From Bacteroidia bacterium (GTDB taxonomy: Bacteria > Bacteroidota > Bacteroidia > SpSt-205): DNA of 37,166 nucleotides. The stretch is from positions 1 through 37,166 of the forward strand of contig JANZYW010000015.1 of assembly GCA_026413325.1 (NCBI GenBank), written 5' to 3'. A program made the position numbers and the translations under genes. Positions 15,957 to 22,897 of this stretch are shown piece after piece; the first letter of the stretch is position 1, and each line of letters opens with the position of its first letter. The notes under the pieces were generated by a model. The model did no database searches, had not been told where the DNA came from, and was given only the letters and a program-made list of their open reading frames with translations.

Positions 15957-17234
15957 GTGGATCATGCTGTAATCCCCACGATAGGTGTAGTGGGTCTGGG
16001 GTATGTGGGCTTGCCTGTAGCTGTGGCTTTTTCGAGACATTTCCCCGTGGTCGGTTTCGATGTGGCGGCGGCTCGCATTTCGGAGCTTCGGGCGGGGTAT
16101 GATCGCAATCGTGAGTTTTCGGGTACTGAGCTGCAAAGTGAATCGCTTTTCTTCACGGATCGGGAAGAAGATTTGCGCGCAGCAAACTTTTTCATCGTCG
16201 CTGTGCCGACTCCCATAGACAGCTACAAAGTACCTGACTTAGAACCTTTGCGTCGCGCCAGCGAAACCCTCGCTCGGGTGCTCAAGCCCGGTGATACCGT
16301 GGTGTATGAGAGCACGGTATACCCTGGTTGCACGGAGGAGATATGCCTGCCTATTTTAGAACAAAGTGGTCTTCAAGTTGGGAAAGACTTTCATCTGGGG
16401 TATTCTCCAGAACGCATCAATCCTGGGGACCCTCAGCACCCTTTGGAAAAAATCACCAAGGTCATCTCTGGCTATACCCCAGAGGCTCTGGAGCGGATTG
16501 CGGCTGTTTATGGACGAGTCATAGAGGCAGGCCTTCATCTCGCCCCTTCTATCCGAGTGGCTGAAGCGGCTAAAGTGATAGAAAATACCCAGAGAGATCT
16601 AAACATTGCCCTCGTAAATGAGCTCGCAATGCTTTTCCAGGAAATGGGGATAAGTGTATACGATGTATTAGAGGCAGCCGGGACGAAGTGGAACTTTCAC
16701 CGATATACTCCGGGCTTGGTCGGAGGACACTGTATCGGTGTCGACCCGTATTACTTGACCTATAAAGCCATGGCCATGAACTTTTATCCTCAGGTAATCT
16801 TAGCAGGGAGGCGTATCAACGATCAATTTCCCAGGTACTTAGGAGAACGTCTCTTGCAGAAGCTAAGTCAGCTCCGTCGTTATCCTCCTCTTCGTATTTT
16901 GATTTTAGGTTTCACCTTTAAAGAGAATGTACCTGACATTCGAAATACTAAAGTGTATGACTTGGTACAGACGCTCATTACCCACGGTGTAGAAGTGGAT
17001 ATTGCAGACCCGCTGGCGCATCCTGAAGAGGTCGAATCAGAATATGGTATCCATCTCACCGAGCCTTTGGAACGGGCTTATGATGCAGTCGTGGTTGCTG
17101 TGGCCCATGAGGCATATCGTGCGCTTACTCCCTCAGATTTTCATCGCTGGGCTAAGCCGGGAGCGCTTATTGTCGATATTAAAGGGATTTTCCGGGGCCG
17201 ACTTGGCGAATCTTTTATCTATTGGACGTTATGA
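15957..17234 (+). CDS. UDP-N-acetylhexosamine 6-dehydrogenase (TviB/WbpO-like)
   Basis: 425 residues from GTG 15957. NAD-dependent two-step oxidation of a UDP-N-acetylhexosamine to its uronic acid, supplying surface polysaccharide or lipopolysaccharide. The NAD site is IGVVGLGYVGLP, the middle domain has EAAKVIENTQRDLNIAL, the catalytic Cys is in VGGHCIGVDPYYL, and the C-terminal domain has ILGFTFKENVPDIRNTKVYDLV. The last block and the EYGI ending are typical of TviB/WbpO enzymes rather than UDP-glucose dehydrogenase; GlcNAc versus GalNAc cannot be told. It heads a four-gene unit and joins the aminotransferase by ATGA. Confidence 0.88.
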   Translation: MDHAVIPTIGVVGLGYVGLPVAVAFSRHFPVVGFDVAAARISELRAGYDRNREFSGTELQSESLFFTDREEDLRAANFFIVAVPTPIDSYKVPDLEPLRRASETLARVLKPGDTVVYESTVYPGCTEEICLPILEQSGLQVGKDFHLGYSPERINPGDPQHPLEKITKVISGYTPEALERIAAVYGRVIEAGLHLAPSIRVAEAAKVIENTQRDLNIALVNELAMLFQEMGISVYDVLEAAGTKWNFHRYTPGLVGGHCIGVDPYYLTYKAMAMNFYPQVILAGRRINDQFPRYLGERLLQKLSQLRRYPPLRILILGFTFKENVPDIRNTKVYDLVQTLITHGVEVDIADPLAHPEEVESEYGIHLTEPLERAYDAVVVAVAHEAYRALTPSDFHRWAKPGALIVDIKGIFRGRLGESFIYWTL

Positions 17235-18358
17235 AGCCTTTGCGGATGGTAGATTTGGAGCTGGAGCGGCGCTTTTTCGGCCCACGCCTTGAATCGGCCA
17301 TAGAGGAAGTTTTCCAGCACACCCAATACATCAAGGGGCCTGAAGTAACACGCTTTGCGGAGGAGTTAGGGCAGTACCTGGGAGGGGTGCATGTGATTCC
17401 GTGTGCCAATGGCACGGATGCTTTACAACTGGCTTTGATGGTTTTGGATCTGCAGCCAGGAGACGAGGTGATAGTACCTGCTTTTACGTATGTAGCTACG
17501 GCTGAAGTAGCCGCTCTTTTGCGGCTCACGGTCCGATGGGTAGATGTTTCGCTGGAGAGTTTCAATTTGTTACCGGAGGCGTTAGAGCAAGTATGGACGC
17601 CTCGGGTGAAGGCGATTGTTCCAGTTCATCTTTTTGGTCAGGTGGCCCCCATGGGAGAAGTGCTCAACTTCGCACATAGCAAGGGTATCGCTGTCATAGA
17701 AGATACGGCGCAGGCACTGGGAGCAGATTATATCGCGTATGATGGCCAGACGTATAAGGCTGGTACGATGGGGGACATCGGCTGTACCTCCTTTTTCCCT
17801 TCAAAAAATCTGGGTTGCTACGGAGATGGGGGGGCGATTTTTACTCGTAAGGCAGAAGTAGCGGCCCGCTTAGCCCGTGTAGCCAATCATGGGCAAGATT
17901 CTCTCTATGAATTCTCCGAGGTAGGGGTCAACTCTCGGTTAGATAGCATTCAGGCGGCCATTCTTCGTTTGAAGCTCCCCTACTTAGATGAATTTAATGC
18001 TCGGAGGAGGGCTGCAGCTGCCGTATATGATGCGTATTTTTCAGACATATCTGCCTTGCAGGTACCTGTACGAGTGCCATGGAGTACCCACATTTACCAT
18101 CAGTATACACTTCGCGTGCTCGATGGACGCAGAGATGCTTTGAAAGCGTATTTGGCCGAGAAAGGGGTTCCTTCAATGGTATATTATCCGAAGCCTCTCC
18201 ATTTACAGCCAGCCTATTTTCGGCCAGAATATCCGTCTGGGAGTTTTCCTAATGCCGAGCGGCTCGCACGGGAAGTTCTATCGCTCCCCATGCACCCTTT
18301 CTTGGGAGAGGATCAGCTGGCCTTCATCGGAGAAGCAGTCAGAAGTTTCTTTCGGTGA
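17231..18358 (+). CDS. DegT/DnrJ/EryC1 family sugar aminotransferase
   Basis: 375 residues from ATG 17231 (ATGA overlap); a TTG three codons earlier is less likely. PLP-dependent transfer of an amino group from glutamate to a keto-sugar nucleotide. Family blocks: IKGPEVTRFAEELGQYLG, CANGTDALQLAL, GDEVIVPAFTYVATAEV, VPVHLFGQVAPM, IEDTAQALGADY, the PLP Lys in SFFPSKNLGCYGDGGA, NSRLDSIQAAIL and YYPKPLHLQPAY. The pairing with a TviB/WbpO-like dehydrogenase suggests a WbpE-like role on a 3-keto UDP-N-acetylhexuronic acid, but the oxidase and acetyltransferase of that path are not in view. Family firm, substrate inferred. Confidence 0.88.
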   Translation: MKPLRMVDLELERRFFGPRLESAIEEVFQHTQYIKGPEVTRFAEELGQYLGGVHVIPCANGTDALQLALMVLDLQPGDEVIVPAFTYVATAEVAALLRLTVRWVDVSLESFNLLPEALEQVWTPRVKAIVPVHLFGQVAPMGEVLNFAHSKGIAVIEDTAQALGADYIAYDGQTYKAGTMGDIGCTSFFPSKNLGCYGDGGAIFTRKAEVAARLARVANHGQDSLYEFSEVGVNSRLDSIQAAILRLKLPYLDEFNARRRAAAAVYDAYFSDISALQVPVRVPWSTHIYHQYTLRVLDGRRDALKAYLAEKGVPSMVYYPKPLHLQPAYFRPEYPSGSFPNAERLAREVLSLPMHPFLGEDQLAFIGEAVRSFFR

Positions 18359-19731
18359 TAGGCTGGGGGGTTATAGCATATGTAGCTGCTTCGATTGGGA
18401 TCGGGCTGTGGGCAGCTCGCCGGGTGAAAAACAGCCAGGACTTTCTGGTGGCGGGGCGGCGGCTTCCGCTGCTGTGGACGCTTTCTCTGCTCTTTTCTAC
18501 ATGGTTTGGGTCTGAGACTATCTTAGGTGCTTCAGACACGATGGCTCGAGGGGGCCTCCTATCGGTGATCGAAGATCCTTTTGGCAGTGCCTTGTGCCTT
18601 TTTCTTGTAGGGGTATGGTTGGCTCGTCCCTTTTATCGGCTTCCGATTCGCACCTTCGGCGACTTTTATGCGATGCACTTTGGGTCCTGGGCGGAGCGAG
18701 TCGCGACTCCCCTTATGATCATTTCGTATTTTGGGTGGATTGCTGCACAGTTGGTCGCATTGGGCCAAGTTTTGAGCCATTTCTTAGCCATTTCTCTCCC
18801 GCTTGCGACGGGTCTTTCTACGTTGCTTATCCTTTCCTATACAATATGGGGCGGGATGTGGTCCGTCGCCGCAGTAGATTTGGTACAAAACGTCGTCATT
18901 GTTATCGGTCTGATTTTTCTCGTGATTTTTTTGCCCAAGGGGTGGTGGCAAGCATGGGATCAGCTGCCAGAGGGTTTTTTGCGATTCGTTCCTCCCCTCC
19001 ATGCCGAGAGTTGGCTGGATTATCTTGCAGCTTGGATGATCATAGGCTTGGGTTCCTTACCTCAGCAAGATATGTATCAGCGAGTGGTTTCGGCACGTAG
19101 TGAAAAAGTAGCGGTTCGTGCAGCGGTAGGGGCTTCCCTCCTCTATGTGACGGTGGGGCTGCTACCTCTCACAGCGGGTTTGTTTATTCGGATTTATCAT
19201 CCAGAGTGGATAGCGGGCGAGGGAGAGACTGCCGCTATTCTCCGTTTGGTGGAGCGCTATTTGCCTCCAGGAGTTCAGTTTCTTTTTTGGGGTGCGTTGG
19301 TCTCCGCGATTATGAGCTCCGCCAGTGGGGGCATCTTAGCCCCTGCAGCCTTATTGGCGGAAAATACACTCGCTCGGTGGCATCGCCTCTCCGACTTGTG
19401 GAAAGCCAGGGCAGCGGTTTTTTTCGTAGCCATAGTTTGTTTTGTAATGACACTCTATGAACAAAATATCTATGAACTGGTGGCAGAGTCGTCTATATTT
19501 AGCTTAGTTACGCTGTTCTGGCCTATGGTCATTGGTTTACATGCGCCCCGTTGGCGAAGTGCTCCGGGTGCGATACTGAGTATGCTCATGGGGGTAGCGG
19601 GTTATTATTTAGCAAAGTGGGGCGGCTCCTCCATCCCCCCCTTGTGGTATGGTATGGCTGCAAGCATAGTTGGATATGGGATAGGAGTTTTGGGAGAAAA
19701 GATTATTTTCTACTACCGTGTATCCACTTGA
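18355..19731 (+). CDS. Sodium:solute symporter family transporter
   Basis: 458 residues with about 13 hydrophobic helices, the size of the SSS family. It begins with GTG overlapping the previous stop as GTGA. The first helix is followed by the family signature NSQDFLVAGRRLPLLW; TWFGSETILGASDTMARGG, SYTIWGGMWSVAAVDLVQN and GLGSLPQQDMYQRVVSARSEK are characteristic. SSS proteins import sugars, amino acids, acids or other solutes with sodium; the substrate is not identifiable. Placement after two nucleotide-sugar genes could mean a sugar-related substrate, or may only reflect operon packing. Confidence 0.9.
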   Translation: MIGWGVIAYVAASIGIGLWAARRVKNSQDFLVAGRRLPLLWTLSLLFSTWFGSETILGASDTMARGGLLSVIEDPFGSALCLFLVGVWLARPFYRLPIRTFGDFYAMHFGSWAERVATPLMIISYFGWIAAQLVALGQVLSHFLAISLPLATGLSTLLILSYTIWGGMWSVAAVDLVQNVVIVIGLIFLVIFLPKGWWQAWDQLPEGFLRFVPPLHAESWLDYLAAWMIIGLGSLPQQDMYQRVVSARSEKVAVRAAVGASLLYVTVGLLPLTAGLFIRIYHPEWIAGEGETAAILRLVERYLPPGVQFLFWGALVSAIMSSASGGILAPAALLAENTLARWHRLSDLWKARAAVFFVAIVCFVMTLYEQNIYELVAESSIFSLVTLFWPMVIGLHAPRWRSAPGAILSMLMGVAGYYLAKWGGSSIPPLWYGMAASIVGYGIGVLGEKIIFYYRVST

Positions 19732-20761
19732 AGGCCTAATCGTCGTCGAACTTGCTCGTCTCCTTCCTGCTCCGCTGGCAGGAATGGTCCTGCGGGACCT
19801 GGGTGCTACAGTTATAAAGCTGGAGCTTTTGCCTCGGGGAGATTCTCTAAGAGGTACAGAACTTTTCGCTCTCCTCAATCGAGGGAAATATAGCGTTGCT
19901 ATCCACCCAGATCAGCTTTCCGCTGTGTTAGATCAGCTTCTTCCGAAGGTGGACCTCTTGCTTACCAACTACCGACCTGAGACACAGCGAGAGGTAGGGC
20001 TAACCCCTGAGCTCCTCCAGAAAGCTTTCCCCCATTTAGTGTATGTGAACTTAATCGGGTACGAAGATGGCCGTCCCGGACATGATCTAAACTTTTTGGC
20101 GGAAAGTGGTGTTTTGGACCGTCTTCGACTATCAGCGGAAGGGGCCCCCGTCGTCCCGGGCTTTTTATTCGGAGACATTTTAGGAGGGACAGCGACGGCA
20201 CTCATTCGGCTTTTAGCGATGCTGTACCAGCGCATGCGTACAGGGCGGGGAGGGTATGTCTCTGTCGCCATGCGGGAGGAGATGCTGCGGTGGAGCGTGT
20301 CTGCTGCGCATTTGTATAAGCTTTGGAAAGGGGAGCTTCCCTCTCCCGGGATGGATCTTCTTTCTGGGGGCATGCCTTCTTATCGTGCGTATCGAACGAA
20401 AGATGGCCGTTATGTGGCAGTTGCGGCCTTAGAAGAAAAATTTTGGCGTGCCTTCTGCGACTTCGTGGGCAGGCCTGACCTTTTGCCCTATGGACGGACA
20501 GTGGGAGACCCCCATCCCCATCGAGAGTTGGAAAATCTATTTGAGAAACGCACCTGGGAAGAGTGGAGAGAGGCGCTGAGGGGCAAGGCTTTTTGTGTTA
20601 GTCCGGTGTATACTTTCCAAGAAGCAATCCAAGAGCCCTGGGCTTCGGAGATCTGGAGGGAGGGATATTTATTTTTCTCCCCCCCCGATCTGCCAATACA
20701 AGTGCCCCTCTTGGGAGAACACAACCGGTGGGTGAGAGACAAGCTTGGAGTGAGCCTGTAA
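19718..20761 (+). CDS. CaiB/BaiF CoA-transferase family, alpha-methylacyl-CoA racemase-like
   Basis: 347 residues from GTG 19718, overlapping the symporter by 14 bases. The N-terminal CoA-binding block VVELARLLPAPLAGMVLRDLGATVIKLE is typical of family III. GHDLNFLAESGVLDRL and the FLFGDILGG segment match the His and Asp regions of alpha-methylacyl-CoA racemases better than formyl- or carnitine-CoA transferases. The enzyme would epimerise 2-methyl-branched acyl-CoAs or move CoA between acids. No fatty-acid oxidation gene is nearby. It ends the four-gene unit. Family firm, reaction uncertain. Confidence 0.85.
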   Translation: MYPLEGLIVVELARLLPAPLAGMVLRDLGATVIKLELLPRGDSLRGTELFALLNRGKYSVAIHPDQLSAVLDQLLPKVDLLLTNYRPETQREVGLTPELLQKAFPHLVYVNLIGYEDGRPGHDLNFLAESGVLDRLRLSAEGAPVVPGFLFGDILGGTATALIRLLAMLYQRMRTGRGGYVSVAMREEMLRWSVSAAHLYKLWKGELPSPGMDLLSGGMPSYRAYRTKDGRYVAVAALEEKFWRAFCDFVGRPDLLPYGRTVGDPHPHRELENLFEKRTWEEWREALRGKAFCVSPVYTFQEAIQEPWASEIWREGYLFFSPPDLPIQVPLLGEHNRWVRDKLGVSL

Positions 20762-20864
20762 GTTTTCTGGGAGAAACCGCTCGACACCGAAGGGGGGCGC
20801 TGACGATGAGGTTCCTCAGCTGCTAAATGAACTGATTCGGAAGATAGGACTCGAACTCAAGGGA

Positions 20865-21188
20865 CTACTGGTAAACGGCGAAGCGGCGTACCATTCTGAC
20901 CTTCCCGCTCTCTGTTATCCAGCGGGCATAATAAAGCCCTTCTGGAAGGGTGGGGAGAGGGAGGGGAAGGGTCTCTCCTGGAGAAAAGTTTGAAATAGAT
21001 AACTGGAGTACTCGCCGACCGATGAGGTCGACTATTTCTATTTTGTCTCCAGGGATTCCTCCCTCGGGAGTGGATAATACCAGGGTATGACGGGTAGCAT
21101 CATAGTGCAGAATGGTTTTCGTCTCGGGGCCTGTCGGCTGAGCAGAGAGAAAGAATACTGCACCGAGAAGTATATATTTTATTTTCAT
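20865..21188 (-). CDS. Minimal secreted protein consisting of a T9SS sorting domain
   Basis: 107 residues. Signal peptide KIKYILLGAVFFLSAQ (2-17), then a short linker and a near-complete type A T9SS C-terminal domain from about residue 27 to the end: LHYDATRHTLVLST, GDKIEIVDLIGRRVLQL, LPTLPEGLYYARWITESGKVRMVRRFAVYQ. The G-L-Y-Y-A-R core and terminal basic strand match the sorting domain that brings proteins to the outer-membrane translocon. There is essentially no passenger domain, which is odd. It lies 45 bases after gldH on the same strand. It may be a tiny cargo, the remnant of a longer gene, or a domain with its own role. No -7 element was found close to its ATG. Confidence 0.7.
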   Translation of the reverse strand: MKIKYILLGAVFFLSAQPTGPETKTILHYDATRHTLVLSTPEGGIPGDKIEIVDLIGRRVLQLSISNFSPGETLPLPLPTLPEGLYYARWITESGKVRMVRRFAVYQ

Positions 21189-21233
21189 AGAGGTGACTCG
21201 GGATTATATAACAAAAAACGCGCCATTTTCCAT

Positions 21234-21680
21234 CTATTGGCAGGCGTGGGCATAGAGACCTACCCGTCGCACCCCTGGGAGGGTGTCCTTTCGGACATAA
21301 GGGAGGAGCCCTATCCGATAGGTACCGGCCGCAGAGAAAGAAAGATTGCGCGCGACAAAGGTACGGAATCGGCGGTTTCGCACATACCATTCTCCCAGGG
21401 AGTCTGTAAACACCAGTTCAACTCGGGAAGAGCTCCTGAACCCATCCGGCTGTTGAGTCCAAATCAGGAGGTAGAGATTTCTCCAAGGGTATTTTTCCTC
21501 CAGATCGATATGGAGGCTGAGGTGGCGACAGCTGCTTGGTGAGGGTATGTAAAGCTCTCCCCATATTGTATCGGGGTAGATCCACTTCTCGTGGGGGAAG
21601 GTATGGTCCAGTATTTTTTCGGCGGTAGGCTCACAAGCCCAGAAGGTCAGGGAGAGCAGCACTGAGATTCTCGCAGCCAT
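21234..21680 (-). CDS. gldH: GldH-like gliding motility lipoprotein
   Basis: 148 residues from ATG 21680, giving a lipoprotein leader AARISVLLSLTFWAC with Cys16. After it, HTFPHEKWIYPDTIWGELYI, IDLEEKYPWRNLYLLIWTQQPDG, LVFTDSLGEWYVRNRRFRTFVARNLSFSAAGTYRIGL and the closing VRKDTLPGVRRVGLY follow the order of GldH. In Flavobacterium johnsoniae GldH is an outer-envelope lipoprotein needed for gliding. An upstream ATG at 21701 would lengthen the pre-leader. The start lies 50 bases inside the 3' end of the aminopeptidase gene. GldH often occurs also in non-gliding relatives, so motility itself is not proven. Confidence 0.78.
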   Translation of the reverse strand: MAARISVLLSLTFWACEPTAEKILDHTFPHEKWIYPDTIWGELYIPSPSSCRHLSLHIDLEEKYPWRNLYLLIWTQQPDGFRSSSRVELVFTDSLGEWYVRNRRFRTFVARNLSFSAAGTYRIGLLPYVRKDTLPGVRRVGLYAHACQ

Positions 21681-22881
21681 GCTCGGTGATGAGTAGGTCA
21701 TTTTCTATGCGGATTCCGATGCCTTGATTGGGAAGGTATAGGCCTGGCTCACAGGTTACCACTGCGCCCACGGGGAGCGGTTCATATCGGGAGCCCACGT
21801 CATGTACATCAAGACCCAAGAAGTGACCCAGGCCATGAGGGAAAACCTTCTTATAGGCCAGGGGTTCTGCCTGAGGAGGGAGAACCCCGATCTGTTGGAG
21901 ACACTCCTGCATGTACATGCCTACCTCTCGCTGCCAGGCATCTAGGGTGATGCCTGGGCGGAGTTGTTTCTGAGCATATTCCTGCACCTCCGCTACCCAT
22001 CGGAGGTAAGTCTCAGAGGGAGGAGAGAGAGGGCTAATGGGGAGCGTGCGGGTAAGATCCGCACAGTAAAAACCCAGCTTAGCTCCGATATCCACAAGTA
22101 CAAGTTCTCCCGCTCGGAGGGGCTGGCTGTTGAAGGTATAGTGTAAGATGCATGCGCGTGCTCCCCCTGCGATGATCGGAGGAAAAGCTGCCTGTCCCCT
22201 TCCTCGCGTGAAAGTATGTATAATCTCTGCTTCTATTTCATATTCGAAGGTGCCCTCCTGAAGGAGGGGTAATAGCGTGTGATATGCTTCGATGGTGAGG
22301 TGTATAGCTTCACGAATGAACTGTATTTCTTCAGGGCTCTTAACCATCCGCAGGCGAGTGAGAATGGGAGCTAATCTGTGAAGGGAATGAGCAGGAAATT
22401 CTTGTTGGAGACGTCGAGCGAATCGATGGGCAGGCGATACTGAAAATCCTTGATTTTGTCGCTCATGTTCGTTGAAGTCTAAAGCCACGCCCGAGAGATG
22501 GCTCACCATGCGCCGCCAAAAAGAGGGCCAATCTGACAAGGGTTTTACGGAGGCGACGCCACTTCGGGCGTGCGCTTCTTCTAATCCATAACTCCATCCC
22601 TCCCATAGTTTCTTTTCGGGGGAAGGAGGAGATATAAAAAGCACCTCTTGCGCTTCTTGCGTAGGGGCTTCGGGATAGATCCAGAGTAGCCCTCCTGGCG
22701 TTTCTATTCCAGTGAGATAAAAGTAGTTGCTACTCTGCTGGAAAGGAAGTACAGTATCGGCCTCTCCAGGGAGAAGTTCGTTGGCAAATACGACAGCGGC
22801 CGTACCGGGGGGAAGCTGAGCTGCCAGACGCCGGCGATTTTGGGCAAAAAAATGACTCGGTAATGTTGGGTGACGAAACAT
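21631..22881 (-). CDS. pepP: Xaa-Pro aminopeptidase (M24B)
   Basis: 416 residues from ATG 22881. Removes N-terminal residues preceding proline. The N-terminal domain (FFAQNRRRLAAQLPPGTAAVVFANE, FQQSSNYFYLTGIETPGG) matches the aminopeptidase P regulatory domain. The pita-bread domain carries the five metal ligands: two Asp in LVDIGAKLGFYCADLTRT, His in HGLGHFLGLDVHD, Glu in CEPGLYLP and Glu in IRIENDLLIT. The open frame continues upstream into ccmF, but TATTTTTG sits 6 bases before this ATG and the protein then starts at the family's normal position. Its 3' end overlaps gldH. Assignment is firm. Confidence 0.93.
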   Translation of the reverse strand: MFRHPTLPSHFFAQNRRRLAAQLPPGTAAVVFANELLPGEADTVLPFQQSSNYFYLTGIETPGGLLWIYPEAPTQEAQEVLFISPPSPEKKLWEGWSYGLEEAHARSGVASVKPLSDWPSFWRRMVSHLSGVALDFNEHERQNQGFSVSPAHRFARRLQQEFPAHSLHRLAPILTRLRMVKSPEEIQFIREAIHLTIEAYHTLLPLLQEGTFEYEIEAEIIHTFTRGRGQAAFPPIIAGGARACILHYTFNSQPLRAGELVLVDIGAKLGFYCADLTRTLPISPLSPPSETYLRWVAEVQEYAQKQLRPGITLDAWQREVGMYMQECLQQIGVLPPQAEPLAYKKVFPHGLGHFLGLDVHDVGSRYEPLPVGAVVTCEPGLYLPNQGIGIRIENDLLITEHGCENLSAALPDLLGL

Positions 22882-22887
22882 CCAGCC

Positions 22888-22895
22888 CAAAAATA
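22888..22895 (-). promoter_or_regulatory. -7 promoter element TATTTTTG for pepP
   Basis: Exact TAnnTTTG match on the minus strand, ending 6 bases before ATG 22881 and squeezed between the ccmF stop codon and that start. Confidence 0.55.
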
Positions 22896-22897
22896 GG

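Noticed and set aside
18594-19100. 168-codon + strand frame
   Set aside because: Shadow of the sodium:solute symporter, whose helices and signatures are clear in the other frame.
20821-20905. tRNA-like signals on the minus strand: a 7-base pairing (GGAAGGT with ATCTTCC) enclosing a GGTA and a TTCGAGT loop, spanning the stop codon of the sorting-domain gene
   Set aside because: The spanned length (67 bases) is short, the T-stem has only 3 of 5 pairs, no anticodon stem forms, and the 5' half is explained as normal sorting-domain coding sequence. A tRNA scan could confirm that it is not a tRNA or a remnant.
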